DNA of 38,331 nt from the NCBI GenBank assembly GCA_021848325.1, contig JAJZUU010000024.1:1-38331 (forward strand), given 5' to 3'. Below the pieces are notes generated by a model, which was not told the DNA's origin, did not search any database, and saw only the letters and a list, made by a program, of their open reading frames with translations. The position numbers and the translations under genes were made by a program. Positions 1 to 8,987 of the stretch are shown in pieces; the stretch's first letter is position 1, and every line of letters starts with the position of its first letter. This DNA comes from Pseudomonadota bacterium (GTDB lineage: Bacteria; Pseudomonadota; Gammaproteobacteria; Burkholderiales; JAJZUU01).

Positions 1-681
1 TCGCCCATCAGCACCGGCACGGGGACGGCAAATACCGGTTCCGGGCAGATCGACGCCGGGGTGGTGCTGGACACCACGAGCGCGGGATCGGGTGCGGCGG
101 CCTTTGCCCAGCCCAGCGGCGGCGCGCTCACCCCCCCGCTGCTCATCCGGTTTACCAGTCCGACCACCTACGACATCCTGGATAACACCAACCCGGCGGC
201 GCCGGTTCCTTTGGTGCCCGCCGCCACCGGCCAGTCCTACAACCCGGCAACCGGGACGGTGGTTTCCTACCCGGTGGGTGCCGCCAATCCCGCCTACCAG
301 GTAACCATCACCGGGCAGCCGCAGGCCAACGATACCTTCACGGTCGACTACAACACCACCGGGGTGAGCGACAACCGCAACGCACTTGCGCTGGCCGGGA
401 TGCAGTCGAAGCTCACTCTGGTCAACGGCACCGCCAGCTACGAAGGGGCCTACAGCACGCTGGTGAGCCAGATCGGAAACCAGACGCGGGGGATCCAGGT
501 GAACGCCCAGGCCCAGGCCGTGGTACTCCAGCAGAGCCAGACGGCCCAGCAATCGGTTTCGGGCGTCAATCTGGACGAAGAGGCCTCCAACCTGATCCGC
601 TACCAACAGGCCTATCAGGCGGCCGGCAAGATGATACAGGTCGCCAGTACCCTGTTCGACACGCTGCTGAACATCAAGTAG
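1..681 (+). CDS. flgK: Flagellar hook-associated protein 1 FlgK, C-terminal part (5' end outside window)
   Basis: The frame is open from base 1, so this is the last 226 residues of a protein that begins upstream. FlgK is the hook-filament junction protein next to the hook, exported by the flagellar type III system. The C-terminus (SGVNLDEEASNLIRYQQAY, then a helix ending in STLFDTLLNIK) is the conserved FlgK/flagellin-type D0 coiled-coil end. Upstream of it lies a beta-rich insert (TTYDILDN ... NDTFTV) that resembles a segment of the neighbouring FlgL. flgL follows after 12 bp with an AGGGAG ribosome site, so both are in one operon. No terminator or promoter is seen between them. Confidence 0.93.
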   Translation, partial: SPISTGTGTANTGSGQIDAGVVLDTTSAGSGAAAFAQPSGGALTPPLLIRFTSPTTYDILDNTNPAAPVPLVPAATGQSYNPATGTVVSYPVGAANPAYQVTITGQPQANDTFTVDYNTTGVSDNRNALALAGMQSKLTLVNGTASYEGAYSTLVSQIGNQTRGIQVNAQAQAVVLQQSQTAQQSVSGVNLDEEASNLIRYQQAYQAAGKMIQVASTLFDTLLNIK

Positions 682-693
682 GGAGAAGACACC

Positions 694-2058
694 ATGCGCA
701 TCAGCTCCAGCCTCATGTTTTCCTTGGGCATAAACAGCATAGAGAAACTCCAGAGCAGCATGATGAACACCCAGCAGCAGTTGTCTTCCGGGAACCGCAT
801 ACTCACGCCTGCGGACGATCCGGTTGCCGCGGCAAGGGTGCTGGACGTTTCCCAATCCCTTTCGGCGAATGGGCAGTATGGAACGAATACGAATTCCGCC
901 AGCAGCGCCTTGAATCTGGAAGACAGCGTGCTGGCAAGCGTGAGCCAGACTATCCAAAACATCCAGACGCAGGTGGTCAACGCCGGAAACGGCTCGCTCA
1001 CCGACGCCGATCGTCAGTCGCTGGCCGCGAATGTGACGGGACAATTGCAGCAACTGCTGGGACTGGCCAACACCCGGGACGGTAGCGGGCAGTATCTCTT
1101 CTCCGGCTATAAAGGCACTACCCAGCCTTTCGTCGAGACGGCCACCGGGGCGCAATATTCGGGAGACCAGGGGCAGCGCCTGGTGCAAATCGATTCCTCG
1201 CGCCAGATACCGGTGAGCGACTCCGGCCACGACGTGTTCGAACGGGTCAAGACCGGGAACGGCGTGTTCGTGACGGCCGCGGCTAGCGCCAATACCGGAA
1301 CGGGGATCGTCAGCCAGGGCACGGTGGTCGACCAATCCAAATGGAACGCGCCCGGCAACAGCAAGAACTACAGCGTGGTGTTTGCCGTCGACAACACCGG
1401 GTCGGTGCCGGTGACCACCTACGATATCGTCGACAACAGCACCGGCAAGTCCATGATTACCGGAAACCCCTCCGCGGCCGCCGCCAGCGCGACCGGTGGC
1501 CCGGAATTTCCCCGAACCTACACGTCCGGGAATGCGATCCAGTTCAAACAGCTCGCCACCGACCCGGGGCCGCTGCCCCCGGCCTGGGACCTGGGCGTCT
1601 CGCTGACCGTTTCCGGCGCGCCGGCGGGCAGCCCGCCGGTCGGCGTGTCGCCCCCGCCGGGCGCGGACACGTTTACCGTCCAGGCGAGCACCAACCAAAG
1701 TCTGTTCACCACCATCAAGCAGGTCATCGGCGCCCTGCAGACGCCCCAGAGCAACGCCACGGACACCGCCGCGTTCAACAATAACCTGAATACGGCCATC
1801 AACAACCTGAGCAACGCCCTGGACAATGTGCTGACGGTGCGCGGCGGTCTCGGGGCCAGGCTCAACGAAGTGGATTCGGTCCAGACCAACGGGCAAACCC
1901 TGAATCAGAACTACACCCAGCAACTGTCCAATCTGCAGGACGTGGATTACGCCAAGGCCATCAGCGATCTAAGCAGCCAGCAAATGCAACTGCAAGCGGC
2001 GCAGAAATCCTACCTGCAGGTCACCGGGCTATCGTTGTTCAATTACATCACTCCGTAG
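694..2058 (+). CDS. flgL: Flagellar hook-associated protein 3 FlgL
   Basis: 454 aa. FlgL is the second hook-filament junction protein and contacts the flagellin filament. The N-terminus (MRISSSLMFSLGINSIEKLQ, then QQLSSGNRILTPADDPVAA) and the C-terminal helix (LSNLQDVDYAKAISDLSSQQ) form the flagellin-like D0/D1 coiled coil. At 454 aa it is longer than the roughly 317 aa of the E. coli protein. The extra length is a central beta-rich domain at about residues 215-335 (VPVTTYDIVDN ... GADTFTV). AGGGAGA lies just ahead of the ATG. The last 11 bp overlap the end of the convergent serB, leaving no room for a conventional terminator between them. Confidence 0.95.
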   Translation: MRISSSLMFSLGINSIEKLQSSMMNTQQQLSSGNRILTPADDPVAAARVLDVSQSLSANGQYGTNTNSASSALNLEDSVLASVSQTIQNIQTQVVNAGNGSLTDADRQSLAANVTGQLQQLLGLANTRDGSGQYLFSGYKGTTQPFVETATGAQYSGDQGQRLVQIDSSRQIPVSDSGHDVFERVKTGNGVFVTAAASANTGTGIVSQGTVVDQSKWNAPGNSKNYSVVFAVDNTGSVPVTTYDIVDNSTGKSMITGNPSAAAASATGGPEFPRTYTSGNAIQFKQLATDPGPLPPAWDLGVSLTVSGAPAGSPPVGVSPPPGADTFTVQASTNQSLFTTIKQVIGALQTPQSNATDTAAFNNNLNTAINNLSNALDNVLTVRGGLGARLNEVDSVQTNGQTLNQNYTQQLSNLQDVDYAKAISDLSSQQMQLQAAQKSYLQVTGLSLFNYITP

Positions 2059-2896
2059 TGGCGGCCAATAGGTTTGGCAGCGCATCAAGGCCGCTGTAAT
2101 TGATGGAATAGGTGGTCTTCTCGCGCACCACCGGCTTGGCGTGATAGGCGATGCTGATCCCCGCCTCCGCCAGCATGGCCAGGTCGTTGGCGCCGTCGCC
2201 CATGCCGATGACCTGCTCCCGCGACAGGCCGAGCTGCGCACGCACCCGGTGGAGCGCGTCGGCCTTGCCCCGGGCATCCAGTATCTTTCCCAGCACCCTT
2301 CCCGTCAGTTTTCCGTTGGTGATTTCCAGCGTGTTGGATGCGGTGAAATCCAGATCGAGGCCCTGTTTCAGGCGCTCGGTAAAGAACGTAAAGCCGCCGG
2401 AGACCAGCAGGATCCTGATGCCGTGGGCCTTGAGGGCGGCGAGCATCCGATCCGCCCCCGGGCTCAGCCTCAGGCGCTCGTCGTAGACCCGCTGCAAGGA
2501 CTCCTGTTCCAGGCCCTTCAGCAAGGCCACGCGGCGGGTGAGGCTTTCGGCGAAGTCGATCTCGCCGCGCATGGCGCTGGCGGTGATTTGCGCGACCTCG
2601 GGCTTGACACCCACCATGTCGGCGATTTCGTCGATGCATTCGATGGTGATCAGGGTGGAGTCCATGTCCGTCACCAGCAGGCCGAATTGGTCCAGGGAGC
2701 GGCCCTGGGCAACGAAGCCGTAATCCAGCCTGGCGTTCTCGCAGTAGGCGCGCACCTCCGCCTCGCGGCCCCGGGAAGCGCCGCGCAGCCGGAATGCGTG
2801 GGCGGAGACGGGCTCGATATGCGCGGCGCTGGTCAGTTCGGCCAGCGCTTCGGCGTCTTTGGGTTGTATTGCCGGTCCTTGGATGACGAGATTCAT
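2048..2896 (-). CDS. serB: Phosphoserine phosphatase SerB
   Basis: 282 aa. It removes phosphate from O-phosphoserine in the last step of serine synthesis, in the cytoplasm. It is a HAD-superfamily enzyme: motif I is VTDMDSTLITIECIDE with nucleophile Asp77 and Asp79, motif II is LLVSGGF, and motifs III/IV are GMGDGANDLAMLAEAGI. The first 70 residues form the small N-terminal regulatory-type domain usual in proteobacterial SerB. The start at 2896 is chosen because AAGGA precedes it at about 6 nt; an in-frame upstream start lies at 2920. It sits 31 bp downstream of mfd on the same strand, so it is probably cotranscribed. Its 3' end overlaps flgL by 11 bp. Confidence 0.95.
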   Translation of the reverse strand: MNLVIQGPAIQPKDAEALAELTSAAHIEPVSAHAFRLRGASRGREAEVRAYCENARLDYGFVAQGRSLDQFGLLVTDMDSTLITIECIDEIADMVGVKPEVAQITASAMRGEIDFAESLTRRVALLKGLEQESLQRVYDERLRLSPGADRMLAALKAHGIRILLVSGGFTFFTERLKQGLDLDFTASNTLEITNGKLTGRVLGKILDARGKADALHRVRAQLGLSREQVIGMGDGANDLAMLAEAGISIAYHAKPVVREKTTYSINYSGLDALPNLLAATTE

Positions 2897-2927
2897 TATT
2901 ATTCCTTGATAACGGTGCAAGCGCGCT

Positions 2928-5900
2928 CTACGCCAATTCCTTGAGCAACGCCTTGACGGTGTTCACCCGGTCGAATACCTTGGGGATCTTGGTCTCGATC
3001 TTGAGCCGGTCCGGGCCGTGCAGCTTGTAGTTCGGCTTCTGCTGAATGAGCTGGATGATCTTCACCGGGTCGATGGGCGGGTTGGGGACGAACTGCATGC
3101 GGATCCCCTCGCTGCTGGCATCGATGCGGGAGACCCCCAGCGGTTTGCACGAGATGCGCAGCCGGTGGCATTCCAGCAGCACCCTGGCGGCCTCCGGCAG
3201 CAGCCCGAAACGATCCACCAGTTCCTCGTGCAGCCGGTCCAGATCTTCATCACGCGCGCAGTTGGCGAGCCGCTTGTACAGCACCAGCCGCTCGTGGATA
3301 TCGCCGCAATAGTCGCCCGGGAGCAGGGCGGGGACATGCAGGTTGATCTCCGTGGTGACCCCCAGGGGCTGCGCCATGTCCGGTTCCTCGCCTTGCTTGA
3401 GGGAGTTCACCGCCGAGGTCAGCATCTCGGTGTAGAGGTTGAACCCGATCTCCTGCATTTCGCCACTTTGCGACTCCCCCAGCACCTCGCCGGCGCCCCG
3501 GATTTCCAGGTCGTGCATGGCGAGATAGAAACCCGCGCCCAGTTCCTCCATCAGTTGAATCGCCTCCAGCCGCTTCTTTGCCTGGGCGGTCAGGGCCTCT
3601 TCGGGCGGGGTGAGCAGATAGGCGTAGGCCTGGTGGTGGGAGCGTCCCACCCGGCCCCGCAACTGGTGCAATTGCGCCAGGCCGAAGCGGTCGGCCCGGT
3701 TGATGATGATGGTGTTGGCGCTGGGAATGTCGATGCCGGTCTCGATGATGGTGGTGCACAGCAGGAGGTTGAAGCGCTGCTGGTAGAAATCCCGCATCAC
3801 GTGCTCCAGATCCCGCTCCCGCATCTGCCCGTGGGCCACCGCGATGCGCGCCTCGGGCAGCAGGGCGGCGAGCTTGTCCCCCATGTTGTGGATGGTCTCG
3901 ATCTCGTTGTGCAGGAAGTATACCTGCCCGCCCCGCTTGAGCTCCCGCAGCACCGCCTCGCGCACGATACCTTCGCTGTAGCCGCTGACGAAGGTCTTGA
4001 TGGCGAGCCGCCGCTGCGGCGCGGTGGCGATGACGGAGAAATCCCGCAGCCCCTCCAGCGCCATGGCCAGGGTGCGGGGGATCGGGGTGGCGGTCAGGGT
4101 CAGCACGTCCACCTCGGCGCGCAGTGCCTTGAAGCGCTCCTTCTGGCGCACCCCGAAGCGGTGCTCCTCGTCGATGATGACCAGGCCCAGGTTGGCGAAT
4201 TTCACGTCCTTCTGAATCAGCTTGTGGGTGCCGATGACGATGTCGATCTTGCCCGCTTTGAGGCCCGCCAGGGCCTCGGCCTGCTCCTTGGCGGAGCGGA
4301 AGCGGGACAGTTCGGCGATCTTCAGCGGCCAGTCGGCGAAGCGGTCCGAGAAGTTCTGGAAATGCTGTTCCGCCAGCAGGGTGGTGGGCACCAGCACAGC
4401 CACCTGGCGTCCGTCCATGACGGCGACGAAGGCGGCGCGCAGGGCCACTTCGGTCTTGCCGAAGCCCACGTCGCCGCAAATCAGGCGGTCCATGGGGCGC
4501 CCGCTCAGCATATCGTCCAGCACTGCCTGGATGGCCGCGGCCTGGTCCGGGGTCTCCTCGAACCCGAAGTCGGCGGCGAAGGCCTCGTAATCGTGGGGTT
4601 TGAGGGCGAATTGATGGCCCTGGCGCGCGGCGCGCTGGGCATACAGGTTGAGCAGCTCGGCGGCGGTGTCGCGCACCTGTTTCATGGCGCGGCGCTTGGC
4701 CTTTTCCCATTGGCCGCTGCCCAGCTTGTGCAGCGGCGCGGCCTCCGGGGCGCCGCCGCTATAGCGGCTGATCAGGTGCAGTTGGGAGACGGGCACGTAG
4801 AGCTTGTCGCCGCCGGCGTATTCCAGGTGCAGGAACTCGGTGTCCCCTTCGCCCAGGTCCATGGTCACCAGGCCCAGGTAGCGGCCGATGCCGTGCTCCT
4901 CGTGCACCACCGGGTCCCCCGCCTTGACCTCCGACAGATCGCGCAGCATGCCTTCTGCCGGCGTCCGGCGCTCGGCCTCGCGCGCGCCGCGCCGCTTGGC
5001 CTGGGCGGCGTACAACTCATTCTCGGTGACCAACGCCACGCCTTCCCCGGGCAGGATGAACCCGCCGTTGAGAGGGCCCACGCCCAGCAGGAAACGTTCC
5101 GGACGTTCCTGAAACTGTCGGAAGTCCTCGCACGGCACGGGTCTGAGGCCGTATTCGGCCAGGTATTGGGACAAGGTTTCCCGTCGCCCCAGGGTCTCCG
5201 CCAGCAGCAGCACGCGGCCGTCGAACCCCTCCACGAACGCCTTCAGCCGTTCCACCGGATTGATGGCCCGGCGGTCCACCTGGACCCCGGGCAAGGATGC
5301 CGTGGCGCAGGAAAACACGTCCTTGGAGTCGGTGCGGGTCTCGTCCGCCAGCAGCTCCACGCGCGGGTAGGGCTTGACGGCGGCGAGAAAGGCGTCCGTC
5401 GCCACGAACAGTTCCTGGGGCGGCAACAGCGGGCGGTCCCGGTCGCCGCGCAACAGATCGTAACGGGACTGGGTGTCGCGCCAAAAGCCCTGCGCCGCGT
5501 TCTCCAGGGAATGGTGCAGGCAAAGGGTGGCGCTTGCAGGTAGGTAGTCGAACAGGGTGGCGGTGTGTTCGAAGAACAGGGGCAGGTAGTACTCCACCCC
5601 GCTCGGCGCCAGGCCGTTGCTCACGTCCTTGTACAGCCGGCTCTTGGAGGGGTCTCCCTCGAACCGCGCGCGAAAGTTCTGGCGGAAACGGCTGATGCCT
5701 TTTTCGTCCAGGGGAAATTCCCGCGCCGGCAGCAGCCGGATTTCCTTCACCGGGTAGATGCTGCGCTGGGTGTCCACGTCGAAGGTGCGGAGGGTCTCCA
5801 CCTCGTTGTCGAACAAGTCGAGCCGGTAGGGGACCGCGCTGCCCATGGGGAACAGGTCGATCAGGCCGCCGCGGATGGAGTATTCCCCGGGGCTTAGCAC

Positions 5901-6356
5901 CTGGCTTGCATGGGTGTAGCCGGCCAGGGTAAGCTGGCCGCGCAGCGCCTCCACGTCCAGGGTCTGGCCTTGGCGCAGGAAAAACGTGTAGGCGGCCAGA
6001 AACTCCGCCGGTGGCAGCCGGTAGAGCGCGGTGGTGGCCGGGACGAGGGCCACGTCGCACGCATTTTGCTTGATCTGGTGCAGGGTCGCCAGCCGCTCGG
6101 AGACCAGGTCGGGGTGGGGGGAAAGGTTGTCGTAGGGCAGGGTTTCCCAGTCCGGCAACAGGCTGACCGTCAGTTCGGGCGCGAAATAGGGGATTTCATC
6201 CCGCAGCCGCTGGGCGTGCCAGGCGGTCTCCGTGACGACGACCAGCGGTCTTGCCGCGCGCGCCAGTTGGGCCAAGGCAAGCGCATCGCCGGAGCCGCGC
6301 AGGTTGGTGTAGCGTTTGCGCAGACCGGGCTTGGGGTGGGATTGGCTGAATAACAT
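2928..6356 (-). CDS. mfd: Transcription-repair coupling factor Mfd
   Basis: 1142 aa, close to the 1148 aa of E. coli Mfd. It is an ATP-driven translocase that removes RNA polymerase stalled at DNA lesions and recruits UvrA. Domains in order are: an N-terminal UvrB-like module; a polymerase-interacting domain around residue 485 (VVHEEHGIGRYLGL); a RecG-like helicase core with Walker A GDVGFGKTE near residue 630 and DEEH near residue 729 (LVIIDEEHRFGV); motif VI LHQLRGRVGRS; and a C-terminal TRCF domain (VPALLPGDYCGDIHERLVLY). The ATG at 6356 is preferred to a TTG at 6371. A TATAAT on the minus strand lies 25 bp upstream. serB follows as a likely operon partner. Confidence 0.97.
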   Translation of the reverse strand: MLFSQSHPKPGLRKRYTNLRGSGDALALAQLARAARPLVVVTETAWHAQRLRDEIPYFAPELTVSLLPDWETLPYDNLSPHPDLVSERLATLHQIKQNACDVALVPATTALYRLPPAEFLAAYTFFLRQGQTLDVEALRGQLTLAGYTHASQVLSPGEYSIRGGLIDLFPMGSAVPYRLDLFDNEVETLRTFDVDTQRSIYPVKEIRLLPAREFPLDEKGISRFRQNFRARFEGDPSKSRLYKDVSNGLAPSGVEYYLPLFFEHTATLFDYLPASATLCLHHSLENAAQGFWRDTQSRYDLLRGDRDRPLLPPQELFVATDAFLAAVKPYPRVELLADETRTDSKDVFSCATASLPGVQVDRRAINPVERLKAFVEGFDGRVLLLAETLGRRETLSQYLAEYGLRPVPCEDFRQFQERPERFLLGVGPLNGGFILPGEGVALVTENELYAAQAKRRGAREAERRTPAEGMLRDLSEVKAGDPVVHEEHGIGRYLGLVTMDLGEGDTEFLHLEYAGGDKLYVPVSQLHLISRYSGGAPEAAPLHKLGSGQWEKAKRRAMKQVRDTAAELLNLYAQRAARQGHQFALKPHDYEAFAADFGFEETPDQAAAIQAVLDDMLSGRPMDRLICGDVGFGKTEVALRAAFVAVMDGRQVAVLVPTTLLAEQHFQNFSDRFADWPLKIAELSRFRSAKEQAEALAGLKAGKIDIVIGTHKLIQKDVKFANLGLVIIDEEHRFGVRQKERFKALRAEVDVLTLTATPIPRTLAMALEGLRDFSVIATAPQRRLAIKTFVSGYSEGIVREAVLRELKRGGQVYFLHNEIETIHNMGDKLAALLPEARIAVAHGQMRERDLEHVMRDFYQQRFNLLLCTTIIETGIDIPSANTIIINRADRFGLAQLHQLRGRVGRSHHQAYAYLLTPPEEALTAQAKKRLEAIQLMEELGAGFYLAMHDLEIRGAGEVLGESQSGEMQEIGFNLYTEMLTSAVNSLKQGEEPDMAQPLGVTTEINLHVPALLPGDYCGDIHERLVLYKRLANCARDEDLDRLHEELVDRFGLLPEAARVLLECHRLRISCKPLGVSRIDASSEGIRMQFVPNPPIDPVKIIQLIQQKPNYKLHGPDRLKIETKIPKVFDRVNTVKALLKELA

Positions 6357-6380
6357 CGGGAACAAGATCAAAAACAGAAA

Positions 6381-6386
6381 ATTATA
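6381..6386 (-). promoter_or_regulatory. Candidate -10 box for mfd
   Basis: A perfect TATAAT is read on the minus strand 25 bp upstream of the mfd ATG, inside a short AT-rich stretch in otherwise GC-rich sequence. No good -35 hexamer is seen 16-18 bp upstream, so this is only half of a sigma-70 promoter. Confidence 0.4.
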
Positions 6387-6432
6387 GCGGCTCCGGGTTA
6401 AAAAATCAGTTTACTACGTTGCCTGGTGTCCC

Positions 6433-6460
6433 TTGCAAAATATGCCGTTGGACCTAGACT
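6433..6460 (+). promoter_or_regulatory. Candidate sigma-70 promoter of the phosphoribosyltransferase gene
   Basis: TTGCAA (6433-6438) and TAGACT (6455-6460) are separated by 16 bp and lie just over 30 bp before the ATG at 6493. The fit is moderate and rests on hexamer similarity only. Confidence 0.35.
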
Positions 6461-6492
6461 GAGAAATGTCTGTTCTTACCCTCGGGGGAATC

Positions 6493-7170
6493 ATGCTTTT
6501 CCGCGATCGCCAGGAAGCCGCCCAGCGCCTGTCCGAGAAGCTGGCCCACTACAAGGGAAAAAATCCCCTGGTGCTGGCCATTCCCCGCGGTGCGGTGTCC
6601 ATGGCCAAGCACATCGCAGTTGCCCTGGATGGCGAATTCGACGTAGTGCTGGTGCGCAAGCTGCGGGCCCCGTTCAATCCGGAATTCGCCATCGGCTCGG
6701 TGGACGAAACGGGGTGGACCTACGTGGCGGACTATGCGGCCTCCGCGGGCGGGAGCAAGGAATATCTCGAATCGGAGAAACAGACGCAATTGGAGACCAT
6801 GCGCCGCCGCCGCGCCCAGTATACCCCGGTGCGGCCCCCTATCGATCCGGCGGGGCGCATCGTGGTGGTGGTGGACGACGGGCTGGCCACCGGCGCCACC
6901 ATGATCTCGGCCCTGCACGCCCTGCGCGCAAAGAACCCCGCCCGGCTGATTTGCGCCGTGCCGGTGTCTCCGCCGGACACGCTGGAGAAGGTGGCCCCGT
7001 ACGCGGACGAAGTGGTGTGCATCGAGACGCCGCAATACTTCTATGCGGTAGGGCAATTCTATGCCGACTTCCCCCAGGTGGAGGACGAGGAGGTCATCGC
7101 GCTGTTGCGGGAGGGGGCGCAGAAGCCCCCGGCTTCCTTGCCCCAGTCCCTTCGCCCAGATAACGGGTGA
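6493..7170 (+). CDS. Predicted phosphoribosyltransferase (COG1926-like)
   Basis: 225 aa. It is a type I phosphoribosyltransferase fold of unknown substrate. The PRPP-binding loop is clear (VVVVDDGLATGAT, about residues 119-131), with LAIPRGAV and VVLVRKLRAPFNPEFAIGS upstream, as is typical of this uncharacterised family. The start at 6493 follows GGGGGA at about 5 nt; a start at 6466 would add 9 residues. Proteins of this family are known in some bacteria as fusions with a dienelactone-hydrolase-like domain, and the neighbour at 7094-7798 is exactly such a hydrolase. Here the two genes are separate and convergent, with their 3' ends overlapping by 77 bp. The C-terminal tail after residue 200 lies in the overlap and looks non-conserved. 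Confidence 0.85.
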   Translation: MLFRDRQEAAQRLSEKLAHYKGKNPLVLAIPRGAVSMAKHIAVALDGEFDVVLVRKLRAPFNPEFAIGSVDETGWTYVADYAASAGGSKEYLESEKQTQLETMRRRRAQYTPVRPPIDPAGRIVVVVDDGLATGATMISALHALRAKNPARLICAVPVSPPDTLEKVAPYADEVVCIETPQYFYAVGQFYADFPQVEDEEVIALLREGAQKPPASLPQSLRPDNG

Positions 7171-7798
7171 ACCAGGCGGCCGCGTGCCGCGCCACCTGCT
7201 CCAGGGTGCCGGGTTCCTCGAACAGGTGGGTGGCGCCGGGCACGATCAGCAGTTCCCGCGGGCAGTCCATTTGCGCCTGTGCCTGCCGGTTGAGCTGGAT
7301 CACCACATCGTCCAGGCCGCCCACCAGCAGCAGGGTTGGGCACCGGACCTTGCCCAGGGCCTCGCTGCCGGCCAGATCGGGACGCCCCCCGCGGGACACC
7401 ACCGCCGCGATCTCCGCGACCCGTGCCGCCGCTTGCAGTGCCGCCGCGGCACCGGTGCTGGCCCCGAAATAGCCGATGGGAAGGTCCCCGGCATGCTCGC
7501 TGTCCTTGAGCCAGTCGGTCGCTGCCAGCAGGCGGCGGGTGAGCAGGGGGATGTCGAAGCGAGTTTCGTAATTCATGTCCTCCTCCCGGGTCAGGAGGTC
7601 CATCAGCAAGGTCCCCACCCCGGCGTCCCGCAGCACGCCGGCGACGTAGTTGTTGCGGGGGCTATGGCGGCTGCTGCCGCTGCCATGGGCGAACAGTACC
7701 ACGCCGCGCGCGCCTTCGGGCAGTTGCAGCATGCCTTCCAGGCTCACGCTGTCCGCAGGGATGCGCACCAGTTGATCGAGTTTGGCCGTGGTCATCAT
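7094..7798 (-). CDS. Alpha/beta hydrolase, dienelactone-hydrolase-like
   Basis: 234 aa. It is a cytoplasmic serine hydrolase fold with unknown substrate. Visible elements are the oxyanion strand VVLFAHGSGSS, the nucleophile elbow GYFGASTGAA (Ser in G-x-S-x-G), the acid LLLVGGLDDVV and the catalytic His in VPGATHLFEEPG. No signal peptide is seen. It starts in the overlapping ATGATGA at the end of the radical SAM gene (ATG at 7798, a second ATG at 7795), so translation is coupled to that gene, and GGGAGA lies just upstream. It is thus the fourth gene of the MEMO1-AMMECR1-radical SAM operon. About 25 C-terminal residues, rich in Ala and Pro, lie antisense to the phosphoribosyltransferase 3' end. 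Confidence 0.85.
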   Translation of the reverse strand: MMTTAKLDQLVRIPADSVSLEGMLQLPEGARGVVLFAHGSGSSRHSPRNNYVAGVLRDAGVGTLLMDLLTREEDMNYETRFDIPLLTRRLLAATDWLKDSEHAGDLPIGYFGASTGAAAALQAAARVAEIAAVVSRGGRPDLAGSEALGKVRCPTLLLVGGLDDVVIQLNRQAQAQMDCPRELLIVPGATHLFEEPGTLEQVARHAAAWFTRYLGEGTGARKPGASAPPPATAR

Positions 7799-8937
7799 TC
7801 GTCTCCCGTGGTTGCCGTGCTTTCGCTGTCCCCAAGGCACGCGGGTGCCTTACCCGCTGCCCCGGGGGAGATGGCCACCGGAATGCGCCGCCGCCCGAAC
7901 TGGCCGGCGAATGCCTCGAAACGCCCGGCGACGGGCGTCCCGCAATCCGGGCAGCGGCCCTCCGGCGCCAGGCGGTATTTGACGATCTGGTGCCAGTCGC
8001 GCACGATCAGCGGCGCCTTGCAGCCGGGGCAATAGGTCGTCCCGCCTTCCGGATCGTAGACGTTTCCAGTATAGACGTAGCGGATGCCTTCCCCAAGCGC
8101 GATGCGGCGCGCCCGGTTGAGCGTCTCCGCCGGCGTGGCGGGCAGGCCTTCCATCCGGTAATCGGGATGGAAGGCCGTGAAATGGATCGGCACGTCCTCT
8201 CCCAGGTGGGCCGCGAGCCACCGGCTCAGGGCCGCGATTTCCCGGTCGGAGTCGTTTTCTCCGGGGATCAGCAGGGTGGTGATCTCCAGCCACACCCCGG
8301 TCTCGTGCTTCAGATAGGCCAGGGTGTCCAGCACAGGCTGCAGGTGCGAGCCGGTCAGCCGTACGTAAAATTCATCGGTGAAGGCCTTGAGATCGACGTT
8401 TGCCGCGTCCATTTTGGCGTAGAAGTCCCGCCGCGCCTGGTCGTGCATGTAACCCGCGGTCACCGCCACGGTCCGGATGTTGCGGGCATGGCAGGCGTCC
8501 GCCACGTCCATGGCGTATTCGGCGAAGATCACCGGGTCGTTGTAGGTGAAGGCCACGCTTTTGCAGCCGTGCCGCTCGGCGGTAATGGCGATGGCTTCCG
8601 GGGAGGCATGCTCCGTCAGCCGGTCCATGTCTTTGGACTTGCTGATGTCCCAGTTCTGGCAAAATTTGCACGCCAGGTTGCAGCCGGCGGTGCCGAAGGA
8701 AAGGACGCTGCTCCCGGGGTAGAAATGGTTGAGGGGCTTTTTCTCGATGGGATCGATGCAAAATCCGGATGAGCGGCCGTAGGTGGTCAAGACCATCCGG
8801 TCGCCGACGCGCTGGCGCACGAAGCAGGCACCGCGCTGGCCCTCCCTGAGCATACAGTCGCGCGGGCACAGGTCGCACTGGATGCGTCCGTCCTCGGCAA
8901 AATGCCAGTAGCGGGCAGGGTAGTCGGACTCGTTCAT
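7795..8937 (-). CDS. amrS: AmmeMemoRadiSam system radical SAM enzyme
   Basis: 380 aa. It is a radical SAM enzyme of the pyruvate-formate-lyase-activase-like group; its reaction is not known. The SAM-binding 4Fe-4S motif is CNLACKFC (Cys86, Cys90, Cys93). An N-terminal cysteine cluster (CDLCPRDC, then Cys38 and Cys60) and a C-terminal pair of CxxC knuckles (YCPGC and RCPDC) suggest further metal sites. The start at 8937 is chosen because similarity to the family begins there (YWHFAEDGRIQCDLC); a longer reading frame upstream looks non-coding. It lies 50 bp downstream of the AMMECR1 gene and overlaps the hydrolase start by 4 bp. The three-gene association is established, but the function of the triad is unknown. 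Confidence 0.93.
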   Translation of the reverse strand: MNESDYPARYWHFAEDGRIQCDLCPRDCMLREGQRGACFVRQRVGDRMVLTTYGRSSGFCIDPIEKKPLNHFYPGSSVLSFGTAGCNLACKFCQNWDISKSKDMDRLTEHASPEAIAITAERHGCKSVAFTYNDPVIFAEYAMDVADACHARNIRTVAVTAGYMHDQARRDFYAKMDAANVDLKAFTDEFYVRLTGSHLQPVLDTLAYLKHETGVWLEITTLLIPGENDSDREIAALSRWLAAHLGEDVPIHFTAFHPDYRMEGLPATPAETLNRARRIALGEGIRYVYTGNVYDPEGGTTYCPGCKAPLIVRDWHQIVKYRLAPEGRCPDCGTPVAGRFEAFAGQFGRRRIPVAISPGAAGKAPACLGDSESTATTGDE

Positions 8938-8987
8938 GGCGTTCTCGAGGAGCGGGGTTCGCCCCATCGCTGCGTGGGTAGGCCCCG

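Noticed and set aside
2029-2277. 82-codon minus-strand frame at the flgL/serB junction
   Set aside because: It is an alternative frame within serB; the HAD motifs belong to the serB frame.
3018-5543. 841-codon open frame on the plus strand
   Set aside because: It lies wholly antisense to mfd; the long frame is a by-product of high GC and strong codon bias. It has no recognisable domain or ribosome site.
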